A stretch of DNA of 64,000 bases from Actinoplanes derwentensis (GCF_900104725.1 NZ_LT629758.1:10396001-10460000), one strand, 5' to 3'. Positions 36,472 through 45,691 are shown, counted from the first letter of the stretch. Numbers and translations: made by a program. Notes: generated from the sequence alone by a model not told the origin.

Positions 36472-38247
36472 CTACCGGACGGCGGCCGGGCCGATCCACA
36501 GCGTGAGCTCGGTCGTGGTGCCGGCGTTTCCGGCCGCGTCCGACGGGGTGACTGTGACGGTGCGTTGGCCGGCCGCGACGGTGATCGCGGCTGGGGACGC
36601 GGTCACCGTCCTGGTGAGTACGCCGTCGACCCGGACCGCGTACGAGCGGGCGGTGCCGGAGTCGGCCGGGGCGGTCCAGCTCACCGACCGGCCGGTGGCG
36701 GCCACTTTCAGATTGGTGACCGGGGCGGGCGCGATCGAATCCCGTACCACCGCCTTCGCCGTGCTGTTCTTCACCAGGCCCGAACCGTTGACCGCGACGA
36801 CCGTGATCCGGTTGGCGCCCTCGGCCAGCGGCACGGCCGCGGTCAGGGTGGTGCCGGTGGTCTCGGCGACGGTCGCGCCGTTGACCGTCACCCGGTAGGC
36901 GGCGATGCCCGACTCACGGTCGGCCGCTGCGGTCCACGTGACAGGTGTCGACGCCGCGCGGACCGGGCCCCGTGCGGTGGTGACGACCGGGGCGACCGCC
37001 GGGGGTGTGGTATCGGCGGCCGTCGTGATCTCCACCTTCGCCGTGCCGTTCCCGGCCGAGGTCACCTTCACCGACTGGTTGGTGCCGGGGATCGGCCACA
37101 CGCCGCCCACCGGCAGGTTCGCCGCCGAGAACGCGGTGGCCGAACCGGGCTGCATGTCGAGCAGCCGGGTGGTCGGGGGAGTGGTCGCCGTGCGCAGCCG
37201 GACCTGCACTCCGGCCCAGCTCGGGACACGGGTGTCCCGGCCGGTCGCCGGGCGGTAGTCGACGAAGACCGGGCCGGCCGTGGTGGTGATCTTCAGGCCG
37301 GTGGTGCCCGAGTGCGCGGACAGCGCCGACAACTCGGCCGGGGCCGTGCCGGTGGTCTGCTGCAGGCCGAGGTAGTCGCCGAACGCCGAGTTCAGGTTGC
37401 CGGAGGCGACACCGGCGCGGGCGTACCCCATCACGTCGGTGGTGTCCTCGTACTGTCCGACCGTGCACGAGGTGGACAGGGCGACCCGTTTGCCGTTCGC
37501 CGTGCAGGTCGTCTTGTTGGCGTGACCCAGGCCCAGGTTGTGGCCGAACTCGTGGGTGAGCACGTCCTCCAGGGGATAGCCGTTGATCCAGATGACCGGA
37601 CCGTTCACCGAACCCAGCCCGGCCCAGGCACAGCTGGACTGCCGCGGGAAGTAGACCGCCACGTGATCCTTGGCGCCGGCCGGAGCGGTGAGACCGTGGG
37701 CCGCGATCGCGGCGTTGAAGATCGCGGTGGCGTTGCACGACCCGGTCGGCACCGCCGTCTGTTTCCAGTCGCGCACGTCCACACTGATGTCGACGGCACC
37801 GTTCGACTGCTCGGCCCAATAGTTCTTCGCCTGGTTCGCCAGGGTGGTGAGCGACGCCGTGGTCTCGGCGTCCTTCGCCGTCCAGAACACCGGCAGCACC
37901 GTCAGCCGGTGTGCTCCGCTCGCCACCACCCGGGTCCCGGTCACCGGCCCGGCCGGCTCGGCCGAGACGACGGTCGCTGCCCGCAGCCTCACCCTGGCCC
38001 GCCGGCCCGGCGCCACTCCGGTCAGCGATCCGGCGGGCACCGCCAGCAGCCGGCCGTCCGCCCGGACATACGTCAGCGTCTGTTCGGCCTGCGCCGGGGC
38101 GCCGGGCAGCGGATCCACGATGACCGACTCGACCGTGCCGAGGACCGTGCGGGTCCCGTCGGCCGGAGCCGCGACCGCCGCACCCGGCGCGAGCAGGACG
38201 GCCGTGACGAGTGTTACCAATCCACTGAGTGCCATGGGTGCAGGCAT
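36472..38247 (-). CDS. secreted zinc metalloprotease of the gametolysin (M11)/metzincin type
   Basis: A protein of 591 residues: signal peptide (1-27), a ~100-residue N-terminal beta domain, and a catalytic domain (about 110-350). The catalytic domain has zinc motif HEFGHNLGLGH (232-242) and Met-turn DVMGY (Met about 273), the metzincin signature. The arrangement is closest to peptidase M11 (gametolysin). The C-terminus has two Ig/FnIII-like repeats (about 415-590; PPAVAPVV, SIAPAPVTNLKV) that may bind cell-surface polymers. Four or more Cys in the catalytic domain suit an extracellular enzyme. ATG 38235 is an alternative start. Confidence 0.86.
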   Translation of the reverse strand: MPAPMALSGLVTLVTAVLLAPGAAVAAPADGTRTVLGTVESVIVDPLPGAPAQAEQTLTYVRADGRLLAVPAGSLTGVAPGRRARVRLRAATVVSAEPAGPVTGTRVVASGAHRLTVLPVFWTAKDAETTASLTTLANQAKNYWAEQSNGAVDISVDVRDWKQTAVPTGSCNATAIFNAAIAAHGLTAPAGAKDHVAVYFPRQSSCAWAGLGSVNGPVIWINGYPLEDVLTHEFGHNLGLGHANKTTCTANGKRVALSTSCTVGQYEDTTDVMGYARAGVASGNLNSAFGDYLGLQQTTGTAPAELSALSAHSGTTGLKITTTAGPVFVDYRPATGRDTRVPSWAGVQVRLRTATTPPTTRLLDMQPGSATAFSAANLPVGGVWPIPGTNQSVKVTSAGNGTAKVEITTAADTTPPAVAPVVTTARGPVRAASTPVTWTAAADRESGIAAYRVTVNGATVAETTGTTLTAAVPLAEGANRITVVAVNGSGLVKNSTAKAVVRDSIAPAPVTNLKVAATGRSVSWTAPADSGTARSYAVRVDGVLTRTVTASPAAITVAAGQRTVTVTPSDAAGNAGTTTELTLWIGPAAVR

Positions 38248-38374
38248 CGACCGGCATCGGCCGGACCTGAGGGATTACCCCCGCAGCGTGATCGAAACGA
38301 GAGCTGTATCGAAGGCGATCAGGGGCCCGGGTGGAATAATCTTCTCGGATCCACTACCTGGCCGGGGGAGATGT

Positions 38375-39193
38375 ATGAGCATGCGGGCACGTACCCGAAA
38401 GACGATCATGCTGGCTGCCGCTGTGACGCTGGCGATCACGGGTTGCGCCAAGGAGGACACCGGAGGCACCACCGACAGCGGGGTTCCACTGATCAAGGCC
38501 GGAGCGCTGACCACCTGCACCCACCTGCCGTACGCACCCTTCCAGGCGAAGGACGCCAGCGGCAAGGTCGTCGGTTTCGACGTGGCGCTGATCGACCTGG
38601 TCGCCACGAAACTCGCCGTGACGCAGGAGATCATCGACACGCCGTTCGAGGGCATCAAGTCCGGCGCCGACCTGAACTCCGGCAAGTGCGACGTGGCCGC
38701 CGCCGGCATGACGATCACCGACGAGCGCAAGAAGGTGCTCGACTTCTCCGACCCGTACTTCGACGCCACCCAGGCGCTCGCCGTGCAGACCGGTAAAGAG
38801 GTCAAGACCCTGGAGGAGCTGGCCGGCAAGCGGGTCGGCACGCAGGGCGGCACCACCGGTGAGGACTACATCAAGAAGCAGGTCGAGGAGAAGAAGCTCG
38901 ACATCGAGGTCGTCTCCTACAAGGACCTCGCCGCGCTTCAGCAGGCGCTCGCCACCAACCAGGTCGCGGCGGCCGTCAACGACCTCCCGGTCTGGAACGA
39001 GTACATCAAGGCCAACCCCGGCAAGGTCGTCGTCGCGGCCGGCTTCGACACCGGCGAGCAGTACGGTTTCGCCGTCAAGAAGGGCAACGCCGAACTGCTG
39101 AAGACCGTCAACGAGGCGCTCGCCGCGGCCCGGGCCGACGGTAAGTACGACGAGATCTACAAGACGTGGATCGGCGAGAAGCCCGCCGCATGA
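38375..39193 (+). CDS. amino-acid ABC transporter substrate-binding lipoprotein
   Basis: A protein of 272 residues. It has a lipoprotein signal peptide with lipobox ITGC (Cys about 24) and an SBP_bac_3 domain: LTTCTHLPYAPFQAKD, GKVVGFDVALIDLVA, SGKCDVAAAGMTITDERKK, LDFSDPYFDATQAL, the GKRVGTQGGTTGEDY loop and NDLPVWNEYI. The family binds polar amino acids such as glutamine, glutamate, cystine or basic residues; the ligand is not identifiable from this reading. GGGGGAG lies before ATG 38375. The permease gene overlaps its stop. Confidence 0.92.
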   Translation: MSMRARTRKTIMLAAAVTLAITGCAKEDTGGTTDSGVPLIKAGALTTCTHLPYAPFQAKDASGKVVGFDVALIDLVATKLAVTQEIIDTPFEGIKSGADLNSGKCDVAAAGMTITDERKKVLDFSDPYFDATQALAVQTGKEVKTLEELAGKRVGTQGGTTGEDYIKKQVEEKKLDIEVVSYKDLAALQQALATNQVAAAVNDLPVWNEYIKANPGKVVVAAGFDTGEQYGFAVKKGNAELLKTVNEALAAARADGKYDEIYKTWIGEKPAA

Positions 39194-39984
39194 AGCTGAG
39201 CCCACGCCGCCGGCGGCTGGTCGCCCGGGTCGCCGGCTACGTCGCCTTCGCCGCGGTGCTGTTCGCCGTGGCGGGGGCCGCGGACTGGGGGCGTCTGTCC
39301 GAGGCGTTCTTCCGGCTCGACATCGCCCGGGGGATGTTCCCGGACGCGGTCACCATCGCGTTGCGCAACACCATCGTCTACACCCTGCTGGCGTTCGTCT
39401 TCGGCCTGACCCTCGGCCTGATCCTGGCGCTGATGCGACTGTCGTCGATCCTGCCGTACCGCTGGTTCGCGACCGCCTACATCGAACTGTTCCGCGGGCT
39501 GCCGTCGTTGCTGGTGCTCTTCATGGTCGGTTACGGCGTGCCGCTGGCCTTCCCGGACCGGGAGATCCCCGGCGGCGTCTACGGCTCGGTCGCGGTCGGT
39601 CTCGGCCTGACCGCCGCGGCGTACATGGCGGAGACGCTGCGGGCCGGCATCCAGGCGGTGCCGAAAGGACAGCTCGAAGCCGCCCGGACGCTCGGCATGT
39701 CACACACCCGGGCGATGATCTCGATCATCCTGCCGCAGGCGTTCCGGATCGTGATCCCGCCCCTGACCAACGAGATAATCCTACTGACCAAAGACACTTC
39801 CCTGGTGTACGTCCTGGGCGTCACGTCGACGACGATCGAACTGACCAAGTTCGCCGGTGACACCCTCAACCAGCGGGTCAACCCGACGCCGCTGGTGGTG
39901 GCCGGCCTGCTCTACCTGGTGATCACGCTGCCGCTGTCGCAGTTGGTCCGCGGGCTGGAGCGCCGCGCCGGACGGGAGAGGTGA
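39190..39984 (+). CDS. amino-acid ABC transporter permease
   Basis: A protein of 264 residues with five membrane helices and the HisM-type signature. [20 protein letters not shown] opens the [23 protein letters not shown] with [19 protein letters not shown] is the EAA loop that contacts the ATPase. It forms the membrane channel for the preceding binding protein. ATG 39190 overlaps the SBP stop; its stop overlaps a possible GTG of the ATPase gene. Confidence 0.93.
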   Translation: MKLSPRRRRLVARVAGYVAFAAVLFAVAGAADWGRLSEAFFRLDIARGMFPDAVTIALRNTIVYTLLAFVFGLTLGLILALMRLSSILPYRWFATAYIELFRGLPSLLVLFMVGYGVPLAFPDREIPGGVYGSVAVGLGLTAAAYMAETLRAGIQAVPKGQLEAARTLGMSHTRAMISIILPQAFRIVIPPLTNEIILLTKDTSLVYVLGVTSTTIELTKFAGDTLNQRVNPTPLVVAGLLYLVITLPLSQLVRGLERRAGRER

Positions 39985-39989
39985 CCGGG

Positions 39990-40766
39990 ATGTCCACCAT
40001 CGAGATCAGTGGCCTGCACAAGTCGTTCGGCAGTCTGGAGGTGCTGCGCGGCATCGATCTGACGGTCGAGCCCGGTGAGGTCGTGTGCGTGATCGGGCCG
40101 TCCGGTTCCGGCAAGTCGACACTGCTGCGCTGTGTGAACCTTCTGGAACAGCCGACGTCCGGTTCGATTCGGGTGGCCGGAGCCGAGGTCACCGACCCGG
40201 ACTGCGACATCGACGCCGTCCGGCGCGGGATCGGCATGGTGTTCCAGCAGTTCAACCTGTTCGGGCACCTGACCGTGCGGGACAACGTGACGATCGCCCA
40301 GCGCCGGGTCCTCAAACGCAGCCGCGCCGAAGCCGGCCGGATCGCCGCCGAGAACCTGCAACGGGTCGGCCTGGCCGAGAAGATCGGCGCCTACCCGGCG
40401 CAGCTCTCCGGCGGGCAGCAGCAACGCGTCGCCATCGCCCGCGCGCTGGCGATGGATCCGCAGTTGATGCTCTTCGACGAGCCGACCAGCGCGTTGGACC
40501 CGGAGCTGGTCGGTGAGGTGCTCGCGGTCATGCGCGGCCTGGCCGCCGAGGGCATGACCATGCTGGTGGTGACGCACGAGATGGCGTTCGCCCGCGAGGT
40601 CGCGTCGCGTGTCGTCTTCATGGACGGCGGCGTGATCGTCGAGCAGGGCCGGCCGGAGGAGGTCTTCGGCGCGCCCCGCGAGGAACGCACCCGCGAGTTC
40701 CTGCACCGGGTCCTGGAGCCGACACGCGTCAGCGAGAGCGAGATCGGCGTCCGCCCGGCGGAGTGA
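39990..40766 (+). CDS. amino-acid ABC transporter ATP-binding protein (GlnQ type)
   Basis: A protein of 258 residues with Walker [15 protein letters not shown]-loop [12 protein letters not shown], signature [15 protein letters not shown], Walker [13 protein letters not shown] and switch-region VVTHEM. It powers the importer formed with the two preceding genes. I list ATG 39990 (GAGAGG 10 nt upstream); GTG 39981 in frame, overlapping the permease stop, would add three residues. Confidence 0.95.
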   Translation: MSTIEISGLHKSFGSLEVLRGIDLTVEPGEVVCVIGPSGSGKSTLLRCVNLLEQPTSGSIRVAGAEVTDPDCDIDAVRRGIGMVFQQFNLFGHLTVRDNVTIAQRRVLKRSRAEAGRIAAENLQRVGLAEKIGAYPAQLSGGQQQRVAIARALAMDPQLMLFDEPTSALDPELVGEVLAVMRGLAAEGMTMLVVTHEMAFAREVASRVVFMDGGVIVEQGRPEEVFGAPREERTREFLHRVLEPTRVSESEIGVRPAE

Positions 40767-40775
40767 TCGACCAGC

Positions 40776-40812
40776 ACGGGGCCTGGGCGCTGAGCGCTCA
40801 GGCCCCGTTTTC
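40776..40812 (+). terminator. intrinsic terminator of the amino-acid importer operon
   Basis: A 15-bp stem with one G-T pair (ACGGGGCCTGGGCGC / GCGCTCAGGCCCCGT), a 3-nt loop and a trailing TTTTC. This is the most classical Rho-independent terminator in the window. Confidence 0.9.
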
Positions 40813-40981
40813 ATGCCTTGATTTGCATATTTGGCATCAAGCGCGACTTCTGAGAAATTCGTCCCCCATTAGGGGTTTATGGCGTGTTGTGTCCGGGTAA
40901 AGGGCGATTTTTCCCAGCTCATGCCTCAAGCTGATGTGGCAGCGCTCGACGAGCACTGCGAACCACCTTGAGGGAGAAATC

Positions 40982-41290
40982 ATGAGCAAGACCATTCGTT
41001 ACACCGCTGGCCTGATGATCGCGGCCGGTGCCGCCCTTGCGTTCGCTTCCCCCGCCGCGGCCGCCGGTGCTGGCTACAAGCCGGTCCCGACCTACCCGAC
41101 GGTCACCTACCCGACCATCAGCTACCCGACGTTCACGAAGTACAACGCTGAGGTCAGCAACGCGCAGATCGCGATGGGCGGCTTCGGCAACATCGCCGGT
41201 GGCAACGTTGACACCGGCAACATCGGCAACAGCAACAACACGGTCGTGGGGCAGAACAGCACCTTCAAGTTCCCGTTCCCGATCTACTGA
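40982..41290 (+). CDS. small secreted Asn/Tyr-rich protein, paralogue 1
   Basis: A protein of 102 residues. The signal peptide (about 1-27, YTAGLMIAAGAALAFASPAAA) is followed by a mature chain of ~75 residues. Its first part repeats YPT units (VPTYPTVTYPTISYPTF); its second part is Asn/Gly-rich (NAQIAMGGFGNIAGGN, GNIGNSNNTVVGQN) and ends KFPFPIY. GGGAG precedes ATG 40982. The next gene is a paralogue sharing the signal peptide and the QIAM-GF-N core. No known family; the composition (Asn, Gly, Gln, aromatic, no Cys) suggests a surface or amyloid-like structural protein, which is inference. Confidence 0.75.
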   Translation: MSKTIRYTAGLMIAAGAALAFASPAAAAGAGYKPVPTYPTVTYPTISYPTFTKYNAEVSNAQIAMGGFGNIAGGNVDTGNIGNSNNTVVGQNSTFKFPFPIY

Positions 41291-41298
41291 TCTTGAGC

Positions 41299-41328
41299 GA
41301 TCGGGCCAGGCGAGTGCCTGGCCCGATC
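41299..41328. terminator. terminator between the two small secreted protein genes
   Basis: A perfect 13-bp stem (GATCGGGCCAGGC / GCCTGGCCCGATC) with a 4-nt loop, eight bases after the first gene's stop. The two paralogues are thus probably separate transcripts or attenuated. Confidence 0.75.
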
Positions 41329-41384
41329 CTCATGGCAAGAACCGTAGGACCCCCGGTAGGACCCCCCGAAAGTAAGGAAGCATC

Positions 41385-41750
41385 ATGCGTCGTGCAGTTG
41401 TTTACACCGCTGGCCTGATGATCGCCGCCGGCGCGAGCCTCGCGCTCGCCGCGCCCGCCACCGCGGCCCCGGACCACCGGAGGCCGTCCAACGTCTCCAG
41501 CCCGGTCCGGTACAACCCGGGCAACTACAACCCGGGCAACTACAACCCGGCCAGCACCAACCCGACCCGGTTCAACCCGGCCGCCGGTCTGCTGTCCCAG
41601 AACCTGGTGACCACCAACGTGAACACCCAGATCGCGATGAGTGGCTTCGCCAACACCATCCTGGGCAACGGCAGCGTCAACTCCGGGCCGATCAACAACG
41701 TCAACGTCACCGGTCAGTCCCAGAGCGCCAGCTTCTGGCCGTTCGGCTGA
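41385..41750 (+). CDS. small secreted Asn-rich protein, paralogue 2
   Basis: A protein of 121 residues with signal peptide (VVYTAGLMIAAGASLALAAP, cleaved near ATAAP). The mature protein has a repeat of NYNPG units encoded by near-perfect 15-bp tandem repeats at about 41512-41551, then VNTQIAMSGFANTILGNGSV and NVNVTGQSQSASFWPFG. The signal peptide and the QIAM-GF-N core are shared with paralogue 1, so a local duplication is likely. No Cys, no enzymatic motif. Function unknown. Confidence 0.75.
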   Translation: MRRAVVYTAGLMIAAGASLALAAPATAAPDHRRPSNVSSPVRYNPGNYNPGNYNPASTNPTRFNPAAGLLSQNLVTTNVNTQIAMSGFANTILGNGSVNSGPINNVNVTGQSQSASFWPFG

Positions 41751-41788
41751 ACCGATAGTCAGGTTCGAGAGCGATGTGAGTCGCTGAT

Positions 41789-41833
41789 GAACGAAGGACC
41801 CGTGGCGCGACTTCGCGCCCCGGGTCCTCGTTC
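41789..41833. terminator. bidirectional terminator
   Basis: A long imperfect hairpin (core GGACCCG-GGCGC with GCGCC-CGGGTCC, one mismatch and one bulge, loop GACTTC) between the convergent paralogue-2 and GH2 genes. Confidence 0.65.
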
Positions 41834-41838
41834 GTTCG

Positions 41839-44800
41839 TCAGGCCGCGTACAGGGCCGCCACCTCGGCGTCGGTCAGTGCCCGGTCGTAGGCGCGGACCT
41901 GGTCGATCGACCCCGACCACCAGTCCGTGCGGGTGCCGGCGTACTTCGCGCGGCCCACCGACAGCGGGCCGGTGCTGACCACGTCCGGGCCGGCGGGGAC
42001 CGTTGCGACGCGCTGGCCGTCCACGTACAACCGGATCTCTCCGGTCGCGTGATCGCGGACTCCGGCGACGTGGTACCAGCGGTTCAGGTCGGGTGCCACC
42101 ACCAGGCGGGCCCGGTTGCCGCCGGGGGTGCTGAAGGCGAAGGCGCCCTGACCGTACTGCAGGTAGAACGGGTTCTCCCGGGCCCGGCCGTCCTGGCTGA
42201 CGATGGTGGCGTAGTTGCCGGGCAGCTTGTCCAGGGTGACCCACGACGAGATCGTGTAGTCCTTCGTGGTGTCCAGGACCGGCGCGGCGGTGTCGGCGGA
42301 GTCGCCGGTTCCGTCGAAGCGCAGAGCCGTCCCGGACCTGCCGGGCGCCCAGGACGTGTCACCCGTCAGGGTGAGATCGCTGCCGGAGACGCTGTCGCGG
42401 GCGGTGGTTCCGCTGCCCTCGTCCAGGTTCCAGTCGCCGTTGCCGGGGAAGGTCGCGTCGGCACCCGCGGTACGGCCGGCTTCGATCACGGCGAGGTTGA
42501 TCGCCCGTACCGGCGCGGGGTCGACCTTGATCTTGCGCCGGTCGTAGGTCCAGAGGCCGTTGAGTTCGGTCTCCAGGTCGGTGATCTGGGTGTAGACCGA
42601 GCCGGACAGTTCCGCTCCGGCGGCTTCCAGGTAGTACGTGCGGGTGTTGTCGACGTACTTCGCGGTCAGGGCCGCCTTGTCCGGTACACCGCTGTAGATC
42701 GCGGCGGGCGGTCCCGGCCACATGTGCCCGGGCGTGCGCAGCGTGAATCCGCCGTGCTCACCGTCCATCGCGATGCGGGTGGCGTCCGGGTACGGCGCGT
42801 CGTTGTTGACGTAGTCGTGGTGGTCGATCACGTCGCCCTTGCCGGAGTCGCCCTTGGACGAGCAGCAGTTGACGCCGCTGTGCGCGTTGAGGATCCGGGA
42901 CGGGTCCTCGCTCTTGATCGCGGTGGCGATCTGCCCGGTGGCGGTCCGGTCCCACTCGCCCCAGCCCTCGTTGAACACGATCCAGCCGATGATCGACGGG
43001 AAGTTGTGCAACTGCCGCATCATCTCCCGGCCCTGGCTGAGGAACGCCTCCTGCCCGGCGGTGCTGTTGATGTCGGCCGACACGAAGTCCTGCCAGACCA
43101 GCAGGCCCAGCTCGTCGGCGTGCCGGTAGAACCGGGCCGGCTCGACCTTGATGTGTTTACGGACCGCGTTGAAGCCGAGCTTCTTCGTCTCCACCAGGTC
43201 GAAACGCAGGGCCGCGTCACTCGGCGGGGTGTAGAGGCCGTCCGGCCAGAAGCCCTGGTCCAGCGTGGCCAGCGAGAACACCGGCGTGCCGTTGAGCACC
43301 AGTTTCGGGAAGCCGCCGACCTTCTTGACCTCGATCTGCCGCAACCCGAAGTAGCCTCGCACGGTGTCGTCGCCGAGCGTGACCTTCAGGTCGTAGAGGT
43401 AGGGGTCGTCCGGGCTCCACAGACGGGGCTTGTCGATCTTCAGTCGCAGGTCGGAGTTGGTGACGCCGGCGGCTTTTCCAACCTTTCCACCCTTCTTGTC
43501 GTACGCGGTCGCAGTGATCTTGGATGACGTCTTTCCCTGCACCCGGAGCGTGATGGATCCGGTCGACACGTCAGGGGTGATCACCAGGTCGTCGATCGCG
43601 ACCGGGGCGACCGGCTCCAGCCAGACCGTCTGCCAGATGCCCGACGTCGGCTCGTAGACGATGCCGCCCGGGTCGAGCGACTGTTTGCCCTTCGGCTGGT
43701 TCGGCCCGGTGGTGTCGGTGACCGCGACGATGATCTCCTGCGGGCCCCTCCTGGTGAGGGCGTCGGTGATGTCGGCGGTGAACGAGGTGTAGCCGCCGGT
43801 GTGCTCGGTGACCAGGGTGCCGTTGACCCAGACCTTCGCCTGGTAGTCGACCGCACCGAAGTTCAGCTTGATCCGCTTGCCGGTCCAGCCCTTCGGGACG
43901 GTCACCAGCTTGCGGTAGAACATGTGGTCCTCGCGCCGTTCGATCCCGGACAGCAGCGACTCGACCGGGAACGGCACGGTGATCTTCTCGGCCAGCGTCG
44001 CGCCGAAGACCGGTTGCTCCCCGGCCTGAGCCCCGGCGAACTCCCACGGCCCGTTGAGGTTGAGCCAGTCCGAGCGGACCAGCTGCGGGCGGGGGTACTC
44101 GGGCAGCGGCTTGCGCTTGTCGACCTTGTCACCCCACGGGGTGGTCAACCGGTGGGTGGACGTGTTGACCGCCGACCGGATGATCTGTGGAACCGTCTCA
44201 CCGCCGACGATCAGACCACCGGCGCCGTCGTAGTTGACCCGTACCCGCTGGTCCTTCTGCACTTTCTCGGCGAGCGTGACGACCAGCTTCGAGCGGTCCC
44301 GCCGGTCCACCGCGACCGACGTGATCGGGAACCTGGTGGTGTCCACCTCGACGCTCAGGTGCTCGGCCACCTGTCCGGGGTTGTCGACGTTCGCGGCGAA
44401 ATCAGCGACCACTGTGGTACCGGCGGTGTTGACGGTCAGGTCGACCGGGAAGATCTGGAAACCGTCCGGCGGGGTGAACGCCGACTCCGGCACGATCTGT
44501 CTCGCCAGCCCGTCGGCGGCCCAGCGCAGGAACAGGTTGGCGCCGCCGACGTCCTGGAACATCTCGATCCGGACGTCGTGGGCCTCGCCGGCCACCAGGC
44601 GCAGCGGCGCGGCGGTCTGCTCGCGGTCCCAGTCGCCGACCCAGTGGTCGATGACCGGCTGCCCGTCGAGCAGGAACCGGAACCCGTTGTCGCCGATCAT
44701 GGAGAAGGTGTAGTCGCCGGTGGCCGGGGCGGTGATCCGCCCGGTCCAGCGGGCGGTGGTGTGCTCGGTACGCCCGGCCAGTGACTCGAAGGTGCCGGCC

Positions 44801-45000
44801 AGACCGGGCAGGTCGATGTTCGGATCGAGGGCGATACCGCCGAGTTCGGCGAAGTCGCGGGCGCCCGGTGCGGACATCCGGAAGTACTCACCCTTGAGGC
44901 CGTGCACGGGCGCGGCCTCCGCGGCTCCCGCCGGAACCACGAGCAGGGAGAGCGTCAGCAGGGCAGCGGAGAAGAGGGATCTCAGGGACGTTCGTGGCAT
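41839..45000 (-). CDS. secreted multidomain glycoside hydrolase family 2 protein (PA14-GH2-LamG)
   Basis: A protein of about 1053 residues. Signal peptide 1-30. A PA14 domain follows (about 32-165: LKGEYFRMS, GDYTFSMIGDNGFRFLLDGQ). Next come GH2 sugar-binding and Ig-like domains (about 285-560; WLNLNGPWEFAG, KVWVNGTLVTEHTGGYTSF) and a GH2 TIM barrel (about 565-800). The barrel has the acid/base motif FNEGWGEWD and a likely nucleophile in MDGEHGGF. A C-terminal LamG/concanavalin-like domain (about 880-1053) ends it. It would release beta-linked sugars outside the cell; the sugar cannot be told. ATG 45000 was chosen because the signal peptide begins there. The upstream region holds a palindrome that may be an operator. 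Confidence 0.88.
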   Translation of the reverse strand: MPRTSLRSLFSAALLTLSLLVVPAGAAEAAPVHGLKGEYFRMSAPGARDFAELGGIALDPNIDLPGLAGTFESLAGRTEHTTARWTGRITAPATGDYTFSMIGDNGFRFLLDGQPVIDHWVGDWDREQTAAPLRLVAGEAHDVRIEMFQDVGGANLFLRWAADGLARQIVPESAFTPPDGFQIFPVDLTVNTAGTTVVADFAANVDNPGQVAEHLSVEVDTTRFPITSVAVDRRDRSKLVVTLAEKVQKDQRVRVNYDGAGGLIVGGETVPQIIRSAVNTSTHRLTTPWGDKVDKRKPLPEYPRPQLVRSDWLNLNGPWEFAGAQAGEQPVFGATLAEKITVPFPVESLLSGIERREDHMFYRKLVTVPKGWTGKRIKLNFGAVDYQAKVWVNGTLVTEHTGGYTSFTADITDALTRRGPQEIIVAVTDTTGPNQPKGKQSLDPGGIVYEPTSGIWQTVWLEPVAPVAIDDLVITPDVSTGSITLRVQGKTSSKITATAYDKKGGKVGKAAGVTNSDLRLKIDKPRLWSPDDPYLYDLKVTLGDDTVRGYFGLRQIEVKKVGGFPKLVLNGTPVFSLATLDQGFWPDGLYTPPSDAALRFDLVETKKLGFNAVRKHIKVEPARFYRHADELGLLVWQDFVSADINSTAGQEAFLSQGREMMRQLHNFPSIIGWIVFNEGWGEWDRTATGQIATAIKSEDPSRILNAHSGVNCCSSKGDSGKGDVIDHHDYVNNDAPYPDATRIAMDGEHGGFTLRTPGHMWPGPPAAIYSGVPDKAALTAKYVDNTRTYYLEAAGAELSGSVYTQITDLETELNGLWTYDRRKIKVDPAPVRAINLAVIEAGRTAGADATFPGNGDWNLDEGSGTTARDSVSGSDLTLTGDTSWAPGRSGTALRFDGTGDSADTAAPVLDTTKDYTISSWVTLDKLPGNYATIVSQDGRARENPFYLQYGQGAFAFSTPGGNRARLVVAPDLNRWYHVAGVRDHATGEIRLYVDGQRVATVPAGPDVVSTGPLSVGRAKYAGTRTDWWSGSIDQVRAYDRALTDAEVAALYAA

Positions 45001-45132
45001 CGAAATGTTTCCCTTCGCGCAACGACGTAACGAGATCACATTGGCTTATTTACGTATCTGATGTCAACGAAAAGCAACAGGATCCAACAGTTCCGCAACT
45101 TGCCCTGTGTGACGCTTGTGTCACTCCGATGA

Positions 45133-45149
45133 CGGTTGCGCTGCAACCG
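45133..45149. promoter_or_regulatory. 17-bp palindrome between GH2 and the small membrane protein gene
   Basis: CGGTTGC-GCT-GCAACCG is a perfect 7-bp inverted repeat with a 3-nt centre. It lies 133 bp upstream of the GH2 start and 62 bp upstream of the 45211 gene. The size and GC-centred symmetry suit a LacI-family operator, and a LacI remnant lies 550 bp away. This is suggestive only. Confidence 0.35.
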
Positions 45150-45210
45150 ATGGCGACGGCGCCCCGGCGGGCAACAGTTGACTCGAACCCGCTGCCCGAG
45201 AGGAGTGCAG

Positions 45211-45690
45211 ATGCCCCGCCTACACGACACCGAGATGATCCACAGCGACAGCGCTCACCTCGGGTCCACACCCCAGGTCGTCGCCACCGCCGCCGACTTC
45301 GCCACCGCCGAGCGCGCGGTGGCGCAGCTGATCGACGGGGGAGTGCCGGCCGGCCGGGCCGTGATCGTCGCGTGCGGTCGGCAGCTCGCCGGCCGCCGCC
45401 CCGCCGCCCGTGCCGCTCGCCGTGGCGCCCTGTCCGGCCTGGTGGTCGCGGTTCTGATCGAGCACCTGCTGGCCTGGTTCGACCTGATCATCCCGCTCGC
45501 CGACATGACCTGGAGCACCCTGGTCGCCGCCGGGCTGGGCGCGCTGATCGGTGCCGGTCTCGGCCTGATCGGTCACGAGTTCGCCGGGGAGGACGGTCCC
45601 CCGGTGGTCCTCCCCGGCCACTACGACGTCCTGGTCGCCGGAGACGTCGCCGATCACGCCGTCCGGCTGCTGGGAGCCGAGCGGGTCTGA
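45211..45690 (+). CDS. membrane protein with a general-stress-protein-17M-like N-terminus
   Basis: A protein of 159 residues. An N-terminal alpha/beta segment (VVATAADFATAERAVAQLID, then GRAVIVACGRQL) resembles the YflT/GSP17M fold. Two hydrophobic helices follow (about 75-93 and 102-120, with a glycine-zipper-like GLGALIGAGLGLIGH). A C-terminal strand pair (GHYDVLVAGDVADHAVRLLG) completes it. GGAG lies before ATG 45211. Function unknown; similar proteins are stress-induced. It is monocistronic. Confidence 0.65.
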   Translation: MPRLHDTEMIHSDSAHLGSTPQVVATAADFATAERAVAQLIDGGVPAGRAVIVACGRQLAGRRPAARAARRGALSGLVVAVLIEHLLAWFDLIIPLADMTWSTLVAAGLGALIGAGLGLIGHEFAGEDGPPVVLPGHYDVLVAGDVADHAVRLLGAERV

Positions 45691-45691
45691 G

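Noticed and set aside
35683..38796. 1037-codon plus-strand ORF spanning the GGDEF, protease and binding-protein genes
   Set aside because: It crosses a strong terminator and three genes with clear domains; composition is that of an out-of-frame translation.
41512..41551. Short tandem repeats as a CRISPR array
   Set aside because: They are 15-bp in-frame repeats coding for NYNPG units, without spacers.
41839..45039. Start of the GH2 protein at 45039
   Set aside because: The extra 13 residues precede a perfect signal peptide beginning at ATG 45000, so the downstream start is preferred.
45106..45123. CRP-like site in TGTGACGCTTGTGTCAC
   Set aside because: The half-sites do not match TGTGA-N6-TCACA, and there is no supporting context.
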